Of a DNA stretch of 64,000 nt, positions 52,653 to 61,156 are shown in pieces. Made by a program: the position numbers and the translations under genes. The DNA is from Bacteroidetes bacterium GWC2_46_850. Lineage in GTDB: Bacteria > Bacteroidota > Bacteroidia > Bacteroidales > Dysgonomonadaceae. The stretch lies in assembly GCA_001768325.1 (NCBI GenBank), contig MENQ01000021.1:248001-312000 (forward strand). Reading direction: 5' to 3'. Below the pieces are notes generated by a model. The model was given only the letters and a program-made list of their open reading frames with translations, was not told the DNA's origin and ran no database searches. The stretch's first letter is position 1. Each line of letters opens with the position of its first letter.

Positions 52653-53987
52653 TCAGAGTACACCCTGCGCCATCATGGCCTTGGCGACCTTCATAAAACC
52701 GGCTATGTTGGCACCTTTCACGTAATTTACATAGCCATCGCTCTCCGTACCGTACTTCACACAATTCTCATGGATATTGGTCATGATCCATTTTAGTTTT
52801 TCATCAACTTGTTCGGCTGACCAGCTATAGCGTTCTGAATTTTGTGTCATCTCCAGTCCCGACACCGATACGCCACCTGCGTTGGCTGCCTTTCCCGGAG
52901 CATACAGTATTTTGTTCTCATGAAAAACAGCAATCGCTTCAGGCGTACTGGGCATGTTGGCTCCTTCTGAAACGGCGAAGACACCATTCTGAACCAGTGC
53001 TTCCGCATCTGCCTTGTCGATCTCGTTCTGTGTGGCGGAAGGAAGGGCGATATCGCCTTTCTCTGACCAGGGACGCGCTCCAGGGACATACTTACAACCA
53101 TATTCTTCGGCATATTCCCGAATACGGCCGCGGTAGAGATTCTTCAAATCCATCACGAACTGCAGCTTTTCGGCGGTAATTCCGTCCGGGTCATAGATAT
53201 AACCATCTGAATCGGAAAGAGTTACCGGGATGGCACCGAGCTCAATCAGCTTCTCGCAGGTGTACTGTGCTACGTTTCCAGACCCGGAAACCAGACATTT
53301 TTTTCCTTTGATGTCTATATTCTGTGTTTTCAACATCTCCAGCAGGAAATAGACGTTACCATAACCGGTAGCTTCGGGACGAATCAGTGATCCCCCGAAT
53401 TCGCGACCTTTGCCGGTAAAGGTACCTGTGAACTCTCCAGCCAGTTTTTTATATTTACCAAACATATAACCTACTTCACGTCCACCCACACCGATATCGC
53501 CGGCGGGCACATCGGTATCAGGGCCTATCACCTTCCACAAACCTTCAGTGAAAGCCTGACAGAAGCGCATGATCTCCCCGTCGGACTTGCCGCGCGGCGA
53601 AAAATCAGAGCCTCCTTTTGCACCACCCATGGGCAACGTAGTAAGCGCATTTTTAAAAGTTTGTTCAAATGCAAGAAACTTCAGGATCGATAGTGAAACT
53701 GAAGTATGAAAACGGACTCCTCCCTTATATGGACCAATTGCATTGTTATGCTGCACACGGTAGCCCATGTTGGTCTGCACATTTCCTTTATCATCCACCC
53801 AGGTCACCCGAAAAGAACTGATCTTATCGGGGATTATTAACCGCTCAATCAGATTGGCCTTTTCAAACTCGGGATGTGCATTATACACATCCTCAATAGA
53901 TTCCACAACTTCCTCCACTGCCTGGAGATATTCCGGCTCGTTGGGAAAACGTCTTTTTACAAGATCGATAATCTGTGTACTGTTCAT
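52653..53987 (-). CDS. gdhA: NADP-type glutamate dehydrogenase
   Basis: 444 residues, the normal length of the hexameric small GDH. It interconverts 2-oxoglutarate plus ammonia and glutamate. Substrate motif PMGGAKGGSDFSPRGKSDGE with the catalytic lysine, and VGGREVGYMFGKYKK; Rossmann part GKKCLVSGSGNVAQYTCEKLIELGAIPVTLSDSDG, where Ser rather than Asp after the second strand favours NADP. Monocistronic with promoter and terminator of its own. It is the main ammonia-assimilation route in many Bacteroidales. Confidence 0.96.
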   Translation of the reverse strand: MNSTQIIDLVKRRFPNEPEYLQAVEEVVESIEDVYNAHPEFEKANLIERLIIPDKISSFRVTWVDDKGNVQTNMGYRVQHNNAIGPYKGGVRFHTSVSLSILKFLAFEQTFKNALTTLPMGGAKGGSDFSPRGKSDGEIMRFCQAFTEGLWKVIGPDTDVPAGDIGVGGREVGYMFGKYKKLAGEFTGTFTGKGREFGGSLIRPEATGYGNVYFLLEMLKTQNIDIKGKKCLVSGSGNVAQYTCEKLIELGAIPVTLSDSDGYIYDPDGITAEKLQFVMDLKNLYRGRIREYAEEYGCKYVPGARPWSEKGDIALPSATQNEIDKADAEALVQNGVFAVSEGANMPSTPEAIAVFHENKILYAPGKAANAGGVSVSGLEMTQNSERYSWSAEQVDEKLKWIMTNIHENCVKYGTESDGYVNYVKGANIAGFMKVAKAMMAQGVL

Positions 53988-54017
53988 ATTAAACCTTTAA
54001 ATAATCATATTGGAGCG

Positions 54018-54025
54018 CAAAGGTA
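54018..54025 (-). promoter_or_regulatory. -7 element of gdhA
   Basis: TACCTTTG on the minus strand, exact TAnnTTTG, 31 nt before the ATG. A TTTG lies 17 nt upstream, slightly short of the usual -33 spacing. Confidence 0.5.
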
Positions 54026-54086
54026 TATATAAATTTCTAAAACAAAAGTTTTAGATCAAAAAATATTATTTTTGACACGTAAATAG

Positions 54087-54257
54087 CTATTTTTTTAGAC
54101 TTTTGTAAACAGGAATAAAAACAAAGGCCCCCGACATAAGAATAGAGAGTAGGGTGAAGGCGGTAAGATCTGCATATAATAATATATAAACGACCAACAC
54201 AACCCATAGTATAAGGATACTTGCAATTTGAGTCTGAGAAAGCTTCTTTCCTGCCAT
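54087..54257 (-). CDS. Small two-helix membrane protein
   Basis: 56 residues from the ATG at 54257 (MAGKKLSQTQIASILILWVVLVVYILLYADLTAFTLLSIL...). Two hydrophobic helices with a Lys-rich start and end. No family recognised. A longer frame begins upstream of the -7 box and is rejected. Own promoter element at 54278. Confidence 0.65.
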   Translation of the reverse strand: MAGKKLSQTQIASILILWVVLVVYILLYADLTAFTLLSILMSGAFVFIPVYKSLKK

Positions 54258-54277
54258 AGTGATTTGATTTATACCCG

Positions 54278-54285
54278 CAAAGATA
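54278..54285 (-). promoter_or_regulatory. -7 element of the small membrane protein gene
   Basis: TATCTTTG on the minus strand, exact match, 20 nt before the ATG. Confidence 0.45.
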
Positions 54286-54511
54286 AGAAAAAGGTGCAAG
54301 GTAATATAGTTAAAATTTTGATGTTTTTGGTCCAACACTTTGTCATGTGAGAAAGATAATGCACTTTTGTAAATCTTTTTTTAAAAAAACGGTATCAATG
54401 GAATGATGAAACATCCGATACTATTTTTACAGGTTATCACATTTCTTATCTGTTCTTTCCGGAGCAGACTATACTACTTCTCAATAAAATCATCCCATAA
54501 ACAAAACATCT

Positions 54512-56353
54512 ATGTGTGGAATCGTTGGTTATATAGGCAACAGACAAGCTTACCCCATATTGATCAAAGGCCTTCACAGGCTCGAATATCGCGGTTACGA
54601 CAGTGCAGGTATTGCGTTAATTGATCATGAACGGCTCAAAGTATACAAGGCAAAAGGAAAAGTGGCCGAGCTGGAGCAGTTCGCACAGCAGAAAGATATT
54701 TCCGGAACTATTGGAATCGCACATACCCGCTGGGCAACACATGGCGAACCGACCCAAAACAATGCACATCCCCACTATTCGCAGTCGGAAGATATCGCGA
54801 TCATTCATAACGGGATCATCGAAAACTATGCTGTCTTGAAAGACGGGTTAATAAAGGAGGGATACCGGTTTCAGAGTCAGACCGATACGGAGGTACTGGT
54901 ACAACTGATCGAATACATGAAGATCACAAATAATGTGGACCTGCCTACGGCCGTACAGCTTGCACTCAATCAGGTTGTGGGTGCATATGCCATTGCCGTT
55001 CTGGAAAAGCATAATCCTGATTTGATCGTCACCGCCAGAAAAGGAAGTCCGCTGGTGATCGGTATTGGTGAAGATGAATATTTTATCGGTTCCGACGCCA
55101 CACCCATCATTGAATATACCAACCAGGTAATATATGTAGGTGAGGAAGAAATTGTTACGATCAAAAGGCATGAACCACTAAAAATCAAGACAATTGGAAA
55201 TATTGAGAAGACACCTGAGATTAAAAAGCTGGAAATGACACTCAGTCAGCTGGAGAAAGGCGGTTACTCTCATTTCATGCTCAAGGAAATATTTGAGCAG
55301 CCATCCACCCTGAGTGATTGTATGCGCGGCAGGGTGAACGTGGAATCAGACAATATCACATTAGCCGGTTTTATCGACAACCGGGAAAAGTTCCTGAATG
55401 CGAGGCGTATCATCATTACTGCATGCGGTACCTCATGGCATGCCGCGCAAATAGGAATGTACGCCATTGAAGAGTATGCACGTATACCGGTGGAAGTGGA
55501 ATATTCATCGGAGTTCCGTTACCGGAAGCCGGTCATTCACCCGGATGATATTGTCATCGCCATTTCCCAATCGGGTGAAACAGCCGATACCCTGGCTGCA
55601 GTAGAGCTGGCAAAGCAACACGGTGCCTTTATATTTGGTATCTGCAATGTGGTGGGTTCATCCATCCCCAGAAACACCCACTCGGGTTGTTACACCCATG
55701 TGGGACCCGAAATAGGCGTAGCGTCGACCAAAGCTTTCACGGCACAGGTAACCGTATTGACCATGCTGGGCATTCTCATTGCCAAAGAGAAAGGAATTCT
55801 GTCACACGGGGAATATGTAAGATTGATCAAGGAATTGAGCCTGATCCCCGATAAGGTGGGTGAAGTACTGAAGAAGAACGATCAGATTGCCGAACTGGCT
55901 AAATCCTTTACCTATGCCAGCAATTGTATCTACCTTGGGCGGGGATATAATTTCCCTGTAGCGCTGGAAGGCGCCCTTAAACTGAAAGAAATTTCCTATA
56001 TTCATGCCGAGGGTTATCCGGCTGCAGAGATGAAGCATGGACCCATCGCCCTGATCAGCCATGAAATGCCGGTCATCGCCATTGCCACCCAATCAGACAC
56101 ATACGAAAAGGTAGCCAGCAATATCCAGGAGATCAAAGCACGCAAAGGAAGAATTATCTCCATTGTCACGGAAGGAGATGAAGCCATTAAAAAACTTTCA
56201 GCACACAGTATAGAAGTACCTGAAACCATTCCATGCCTCGCACCGCTGCTTTCGGTGATCCCGCTGCAGTTGCTGGCCTACCACATTGCCGTGGTAAAAG
56301 GGTGTGATGTGGATCAGCCACGCAATCTGGCAAAATCAGTCACTGTGGAATAG
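54512..56353 (+). CDS. glmS: Glutamine-fructose-6-phosphate aminotransferase
   Basis: 613 residues. It makes glucosamine 6-phosphate, the entry to cell-wall and lipid A amino sugars. The N-terminal nucleophile is Cys2 (MCGIVGYIG); glutaminase loop RLEYRGYDSAGI and HTRWATHGEPTQNNAHPH; two SIS domains (ITACGTSWHAAQIG, SQSGETADTLAA; YLGRGYNFPVALEGALKLKEISYIHAEGYPAAEMKHGP); C-terminal decapeptide DQPRNLAKSVTVE. No glmS ribozyme was found upstream, as expected outside Firmicutes. Confidence 0.98.
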   Translation: MCGIVGYIGNRQAYPILIKGLHRLEYRGYDSAGIALIDHERLKVYKAKGKVAELEQFAQQKDISGTIGIAHTRWATHGEPTQNNAHPHYSQSEDIAIIHNGIIENYAVLKDGLIKEGYRFQSQTDTEVLVQLIEYMKITNNVDLPTAVQLALNQVVGAYAIAVLEKHNPDLIVTARKGSPLVIGIGEDEYFIGSDATPIIEYTNQVIYVGEEEIVTIKRHEPLKIKTIGNIEKTPEIKKLEMTLSQLEKGGYSHFMLKEIFEQPSTLSDCMRGRVNVESDNITLAGFIDNREKFLNARRIIITACGTSWHAAQIGMYAIEEYARIPVEVEYSSEFRYRKPVIHPDDIVIAISQSGETADTLAAVELAKQHGAFIFGICNVVGSSIPRNTHSGCYTHVGPEIGVASTKAFTAQVTVLTMLGILIAKEKGILSHGEYVRLIKELSLIPDKVGEVLKKNDQIAELAKSFTYASNCIYLGRGYNFPVALEGALKLKEISYIHAEGYPAAEMKHGPIALISHEMPVIAIATQSDTYEKVASNIQEIKARKGRIISIVTEGDEAIKKLSAHSIEVPETIPCLAPLLSVIPLQLLAYHIAVVKGCDVDQPRNLAKSVTVE

Positions 56354-56404
56354 CTCTTTTATGGACTTTCTTGACGATTCTTTTCTACTCTTCGCGATAT
56401 TTTA

Positions 56405-56412
56405 TAACTTTG
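56405..56412 (+). promoter_or_regulatory. -7 element of the phosphate transporter gene
   Basis: TAACTTTG, exact TAnnTTTG, 65 nt before the ATG, with a TTTT at the -33 position (20 nt upstream). The glmS gene ends 50 nt before it. Confidence 0.5.
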
Positions 56413-56477
56413 TTCCTTCGTTTAATTCAAAACTTCATAATTGTTAATCAACAACTATAACAATAATTCAGCTTCCA

Positions 56478-58754
56478 ATGGATTCAATTTATTTGATTAT
56501 TGTCATTATTCTTTTGGGGTTAGCTGCGCTCGACCTCGTAGTGGGAGTCGCCAACGACGCGGTGAACTTCCTCAATTCAAGTATCGGCTCAAAGGTGGCA
56601 CCACTCTGGGTAATTTTTACCGTTGCCTCACTGGGAGTTTTGATCGGTTCTATGTTTTCAAGCGGCATGATGGAGGTAGCCCGGAGTGGGGTCTTTTACC
56701 CGGAAAAGTTTACATTTCCCACCATCATGACGCTTTTCCTCGCTGTTATGCTGACCGATGTGGTTCTGCTTGATGTCTACAACACATTTGGGCTACCCAC
56801 CTCGACCACAGTCTCACTGGTATTTGAACTGTTGGGTGCTGCGGTGGCTGTTGCCCTGTTTACGATTTGGACAGTGGGGTCTGGTGAACAGCTGGGTGAC
56901 TATATCAACAGTGGCAAGGCGCTGGCCATCATCAGCGGAATATTTATCTCCATTGCCATAGCCTTTGCAGTAGGTACCATCATCATGTATATCTCCCGGT
57001 TGATTTTCTCTTTCAATTACGGGAAAACATTCAAATATTTAGGAGCCATCTGGGGAGGAATTGCGCTGACTGCCATCACCTACTTTGCCATTTTCAAAGG
57101 ATTAAAAGGAAGTGTACTGGTTACGCCCGAAACGCTCAATTACCTGGATCACAACATGGGAACCGCCCTATTGTATGCTTTCATCGGATGGACCCTGCTG
57201 ATGGCACTCTTGCAACATCTTTTCCGCGTAAAGATACTGAAAGTGATTGTACTGGCCGGCACAGCTGCTCTGGCGATGGCTTTTGCCGGGAACGACCTGG
57301 TAAACTTTATCGGGGTGTTTATGGCAGGATTCGATTCTTTCCAGATTGCACAGGGAGTAGCATCTGCCGGCGGTGACATTGAAACACTGTACATGGGCAA
57401 GTTGTCAGAACCTGTAATTGCAAAAACGGGCTGGCTGTTGGGAGCCGGTGTGATTATGATACTGGCTCTCTGGTTTTCCAAAAAATCACGCAGTGTGACA
57501 GAGACAGAAGTAAATCTGGCCCGGAAGGGAGAGGGAGTGGAGCGATTCTCCTCCTCGCCACTTTCCCGCTCACTGGTAAGAGGAAGCCTCAATTTCAGCA
57601 AGTCAATGAGCAAAGTTACACCCGGACCGGTAAAAAGATTTATTGAAAACCGTTTTGAGCCGATGCAACTGGAAAACAAAGCTTCGTTCGATTTAATCAG
57701 GGCATCCGTCAATCTTACGACAGCCGCCTTGTTGATTTCATTAGGAACCTCATTGAAATTACCGTTGTCGACCACTTACGTCACATTTATGGTAGCCATG
57801 GGGACTTCTTTGGCCGACCGTGCCTGGGGACGCGAAAGTGCCGTATATAGGATTAACGGCGTACTCACTGTGGTAGCAGGATGGCTTTTGACAGCATTTG
57901 TAGCTTTCACAGTCGCCCTGACAGTGGGACTTTTTCTGATGTGGGGAGGAAAGATTGCAATCGCATTCATGCTTTTACTGGTCGTATTCATCCTTTTCAA
58001 ATCAGACAGATTTCATTCCAAAAGAAAATCCAGGGAGTTGCAACATCAGCAGGTATTGTCCAGCGAAGTACAACTGGTCACATCCAGCAATGAAGAAGTG
58101 CGTCTGTTATTGGAAAGGACGTTGATTATCTATAAGCGAATTATTGACGGACTGGAAGACGAAAACAGAAAAGTGGTAAGAAAAGCGATGACGGAGGCAA
58201 ATGAGCTTTATGCAAAATTCAGGGATAAAAGAGAGTATGAAGTGGTACCCACGCTAGAGAGCATTCAGGTCAACGCATTGGATCTCGAACAGGAATATGT
58301 GCAGTTGGTTGATTACTCCTATGAAATTACAAAATCATTGAAGGCTGTTTCGGAAGCCACTTTCCGGTATATCGACAACAACCATTCCGCTTTTTCAAAG
58401 GATCAGATTGACGACCTCAAGATCTTGTACAAAAACCTTTCGGATGTCTACACAAGTTATGCCGCGATGGACAAAACCAGTGATTACAGCCGCTTTGACC
58501 AAGTAACTTCCATGCGGGAAATCATTATTGAGCTCAACTCAAAAATGACCAAACGCCAGATAAAAAGGGTAAAAGAAAATCAATCGAGCACCCGTAGCAG
58601 CATTCTCTTTCTGAACCTGGTGAATGAATCGAAGATCATCACGCTCCAGTCGAGCAACCTGATGAAGTCACACCGGAACTTCAAGGAGCAGTATGCAAAG
58701 TCGGTCGCCGGCCGCGACGGAAAAAAAATGATTATGGACGTTACGCTCAATTAG
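56478..58754 (+). CDS. PiT-family inorganic phosphate transporter with PhoU-like tail
   Basis: 758 residues. Membrane core (~1-525) with the two PiT signatures GVANDAVNFLNSSIGSKVA (residues 23-41) and FAGNDLVNFIGVFMAGF, and a central cytoplasmic loop (~340-400). The last ~220 residues are a helical, charged domain of the PhoU-like (DUF47-type) kind. PiT proteins import phosphate with H+ or Na+ at low affinity; a fused PhoU-like domain could gate transport in response to phosphate status. Fused PiT-PhoU proteins occur in Bacteroidota but are atypical elsewhere, where PhoU is a separate gene. Monocistronic; terminator at 58813. Confidence 0.92.
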   Translation: MDSIYLIIVIILLGLAALDLVVGVANDAVNFLNSSIGSKVAPLWVIFTVASLGVLIGSMFSSGMMEVARSGVFYPEKFTFPTIMTLFLAVMLTDVVLLDVYNTFGLPTSTTVSLVFELLGAAVAVALFTIWTVGSGEQLGDYINSGKALAIISGIFISIAIAFAVGTIIMYISRLIFSFNYGKTFKYLGAIWGGIALTAITYFAIFKGLKGSVLVTPETLNYLDHNMGTALLYAFIGWTLLMALLQHLFRVKILKVIVLAGTAALAMAFAGNDLVNFIGVFMAGFDSFQIAQGVASAGGDIETLYMGKLSEPVIAKTGWLLGAGVIMILALWFSKKSRSVTETEVNLARKGEGVERFSSSPLSRSLVRGSLNFSKSMSKVTPGPVKRFIENRFEPMQLENKASFDLIRASVNLTTAALLISLGTSLKLPLSTTYVTFMVAMGTSLADRAWGRESAVYRINGVLTVVAGWLLTAFVAFTVALTVGLFLMWGGKIAIAFMLLLVVFILFKSDRFHSKRKSRELQHQQVLSSEVQLVTSSNEEVRLLLERTLIIYKRIIDGLEDENRKVVRKAMTEANELYAKFRDKREYEVVPTLESIQVNALDLEQEYVQLVDYSYEITKSLKAVSEATFRYIDNNHSAFSKDQIDDLKILYKNLSDVYTSYAAMDKTSDYSRFDQVTSMREIIIELNSKMTKRQIKRVKENQSSTRSSILFLNLVNESKIITLQSSNLMKSHRNFKEQYAKSVAGRDGKKMIMDVTLN

Positions 58755-58812
58755 CAGGGTAATCATGGGCTGACTACTCACTGATTGATTACCGGATTGA
58801 TACAAATAAAAT

Positions 58813-58851
58813 GCGGGTGATACACTGATAAGGTGCATCACCCGCCAATTT
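58813..58851 (+). terminator. Terminator of the phosphate transporter gene
   Basis: GCGGGTGAT (58813-58821) pairs with ATCACCCGC (58837-58845), extended by CAC/GTG inside; followed by CAATTTTTT. Confidence 0.88.
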
Positions 58852-58876
58852 TTTCGGATGTTAACTGAGAGACAGT

Positions 58877-59236
58877 TTACTTTTGATGCAAACTGATTTG
58901 CAGTTCCTGATTTTTTGTCAGTTCCACATCCATGGATACAGGTTCGTAAGAAATCAATTCTACCTGTACTGCATATTTTCCAGGCTTCACATCGGCAATG
59001 GTAAACTTTCCATCCAGATCTGAATAATATTTTTTTCCATCTACCACGATTGCTACGCCCGCCAGGGTTTCGTTATTCTTTTCATCTACAACTGAACCGG
59101 TCAGCTGCAACGCGTTCACATTTTCAACCAAAGCAACCGACTTGGTTTCTTTTACTTTTTCGTCATTATTACCCTTGTTTGCAAAGGCAGACACGGAGAG
59201 CAACAAAGAAACGGTAAAAACTAAAACAGATTTCAT
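58877..59236 (-). CDS. Secreted carboxypeptidase-regulatory-like domain protein
   Basis: 119 residues from the ATG at 59236. Signal peptide ending SAFA, a charged segment, then one CarboxypepD_reg-like beta-sandwich (LTGSVVDEKNNETLAGVAIVVDGKKYYSDLDGKFTIADVKPGKYAVQVELISYEP), the same domain that fronts SusC proteins. Alone it is probably a periplasmic or secreted binding or scaffolding protein. A TACCTTTG box is 29 nt upstream. Function not known. Confidence 0.83.
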   Translation of the reverse strand: MKSVLVFTVSLLLSVSAFANKGNNDEKVKETKSVALVENVNALQLTGSVVDEKNNETLAGVAIVVDGKKYYSDLDGKFTIADVKPGKYAVQVELISYEPVSMDVELTKNQELQISLHQK

Positions 59237-59265
59237 ATGTGTAACTTTTTGTTTATTTACTGGCA

Positions 59266-59273
59266 CAAAGGTA
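59266..59273 (-). promoter_or_regulatory. -7 element upstream of the 59236 gene
   Basis: TACCTTTG on the minus strand, exact TAnnTTTG, 29 nt before the ATG. Confidence 0.45.
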
Positions 59274-59346
59274 AGCACATCAGGGGGATAAACCTGTTAC
59301 ATTTTTATGAAGTTTTTGTTAAGTTTTTGTGACGACTGGCTGATTA

Positions 59347-59832
59347 TCAGTATCTTTTTTCATCGACCAGCACCCCTTTTTCATCCCACATCCGCCAGAT
59401 ACCTGTCTTTCTACCTTCGTAGTAATTCATCTCATAGCGTTGTGTGCCCAGTTCGTCCCAAATACGCCAGGTACCATGTTTCTTGTCGTTCTTGTATTCT
59501 GCTTCCGAAATCAGCAGTCCTGAACTATCGTAGCTTCTCCATAAACCATGCAGTTTCCCTTCCTTGTATGAACGTACTTCTTTTGGTTTTCGGTTTTCGA
59601 AATAGACCACATAGGCACCTTCCGGAACGCCATCCTTAATTTGTATTTCAAGCTTGAGTGTACCATTATCATAGTACTCCCGATAATCTCCGGTGTAAAA
59701 TTCCGTCTGTGCCCGGTCGCGATAATAAATACCGCCAGATTGGTAGATTTGCGGCGTCTCCTGCGGTTTTTGTGCAGGGACAGAGAAGACAACAGCGAAA
59801 ATAGTGAGTAATAAATATAGTTTCCTTTTCAT
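59347..59832 (-). CDS. Secreted MORN-variant repeat protein
   Basis: 161 residues from the ATG at 59832; signal peptide ending VPAQ. The rest is repeats of the toxin-antitoxin-MORN type (YYDNGTLKLEIQIKDGVPEGAYVVYFENRKPKE, YKEGKLHGLWRSYDSSGLL, YKNDKKHGTWRIWDELGTQRYEMNYYEGRKTGIWRMWDEKG). In Bacteroidota these are common secreted proteins of unknown function, and the name does not imply a toxin system. Own -7 element. Confidence 0.87.
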   Translation of the reverse strand: MKRKLYLLLTIFAVVFSVPAQKPQETPQIYQSGGIYYRDRAQTEFYTGDYREYYDNGTLKLEIQIKDGVPEGAYVVYFENRKPKEVRSYKEGKLHGLWRSYDSSGLLISEAEYKNDKKHGTWRIWDELGTQRYEMNYYEGRKTGIWRMWDEKGVLVDEKRY

Positions 59833-59858
59833 AGGAGTAGGTATTAATTGCTTACTAA

Positions 59859-59866
59859 CAAAGATA
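59859..59866 (-). promoter_or_regulatory. -7 element of the MORN-repeat gene
   Basis: TATCTTTG on the minus strand, exact TAnnTTTG, 27 nt before the ATG at 59832. Confidence 0.45.
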
Positions 59867-59946
59867 CAATTAATCAGCAAGTAATGAAAAAAGCACCCTA
59901 AAATTAATCAGGGTACCTTTTCCTTTATGGTGAGTTGTAACGCTGA

Positions 59947-61113
59947 TTAGAATTGGTAACCTGTCCAGGCAAAAATGTTGGTAGGACAGCCGGTGTTGCT
60001 GCCACCAATGGTAACACCAACAGCAACAACAGGATTTGTTTGCCGTTGGGGTGCATTGGTCAGTGCATTGGTCAGGCTGATGGTTGTACCGACATCAGCA
60101 CCTCCCTTAGAGTCTGTAAGATCAACCAGATCTTCTACCGTTCCGGTACCCTTTACCAGCGCATTCACGACGGTGGCTTTTGCACCGCGACGAATCTTGA
60201 TTACATCCTGCATCCTTTTGGATTTATCAGCAGCGTCGAAACTTGATGCAGCCAATCTCAGATCCACGGTCATATTTTCGACCCTGAAATCAGATTGGTT
60301 GGGATGTGTGGCATAATTACCGTCGAGGTTTCCGTCTGCTTCAATTCCGCGGGGGTCAGATTCACCACTTGTATAACCGGCTTCCCAGATACCATACGCA
60401 TTTTTCAATGTGCCTTTGTATCCCTGTGTGAAGTCGAACATATCATCGTCAGAATTTACTGCCAGCAGGTTGCTTACGTTGACAGAACCACCAAAGAACT
60501 CAACTGCATCATCGGCACCGTCATAAATATAAAGATCGTTTATTTTGGTACCACTTCCCACACCGTTCAGGGTGATCCCGTTGTGTTCCACATCGGCACT
60601 TGAACGTGCTCCGGTATTTCCCAATATCACATAGGATAACTCTCCGGAATTATCTGCAGCATTAGTACCTCCGTATACATAGGCTGAGTTTACCTCCGTG
60701 CTTCCTACCTCACTGGGTGAAGCCAAAGGGGCTCTACCGTTGATGATTAATCCTCCCCAATACCCTTGTCCAACACCTTCCTTGTCGGCAATCATTTTTA
60801 CCGGTGCGGTGGCAGTTCCTCTTGCATTGATTTTACCTCCCTGCAATACCAGAATATAATTGGAAAAACCTTGCTGCGCCTTGATGGTAGTACCTGCAGG
60901 AATATTTAAAATACCGCCTTCTTCCACGAGAAGCGGACCTGTTAACAGATATTCCACATTTGCATCAAGCGTTCTTGTATCCTTGATTGAACCAGACAAT
61001 TTATTGTCCTCAACCGGGTTAGTTCCATTGTTGTCATCTTCACCGCAGGAAGTCAACAAAACAGGTGTCAACAGTGCTGCGAACATTAAAAAGTTAAAAA
61101 AAATCTTTTTCAT
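59947..61113 (-). CDS. Beta-helix surface lipoprotein paired with a TonB-dependent receptor
   Basis: 388 residues. Signal peptide ending TSC, Cys23 lipidated; the following Gly-Glu-Asp-Asp resembles the acidic export signal for surface lipoproteins in Bacteroidota. The mature chain is a right-handed beta-helix: LNIPAGTTIKAQQGFSNYILVLQGGKINARGTATAPVKM, YWGGLIINGRAPL, IYDGADDAVEFFGGSVNVSNLLAVNSDDDMFDF. It lies 43 nt downstream of the receptor gene and must be co-transcribed. The pair matches receptor plus surface-partner sets that respond to phosphate limitation in Bacteroidota, by my recollection; this is not proven by the sequence alone. It replaces SusD as the likely surface ligand binder. 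Confidence 0.82.
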   Translation of the reverse strand: MKKIFFNFLMFAALLTPVLLTSCGEDDNNGTNPVEDNKLSGSIKDTRTLDANVEYLLTGPLLVEEGGILNIPAGTTIKAQQGFSNYILVLQGGKINARGTATAPVKMIADKEGVGQGYWGGLIINGRAPLASPSEVGSTEVNSAYVYGGTNAADNSGELSYVILGNTGARSSADVEHNGITLNGVGSGTKINDLYIYDGADDAVEFFGGSVNVSNLLAVNSDDDMFDFTQGYKGTLKNAYGIWEAGYTSGESDPRGIEADGNLDGNYATHPNQSDFRVENMTVDLRLAASSFDAADKSKRMQDVIKIRRGAKATVVNALVKGTGTVEDLVDLTDSKGGADVGTTISLTNALTNAPQRQTNPVVAVGVTIGGSNTGCPTNIFAWTGYQF

Positions 61114-61156
61114 CTTTTGTCCAATTAAAATTAATAGTATTATAAATTATCTATCT

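Noticed and set aside
54339-54511. glmS ribozyme or riboswitch before glmS
   Set aside because: The 173-bp gap shows none of the ribozyme core pairings, and the element is not known from Bacteroidota.
59347-59832. Antitoxin of a toxin-antitoxin system (the usual name of this repeat family)
   Set aside because: It has a signal peptide and no partner toxin gene adjoins it, so a cytoplasmic antitoxin role is unlikely.
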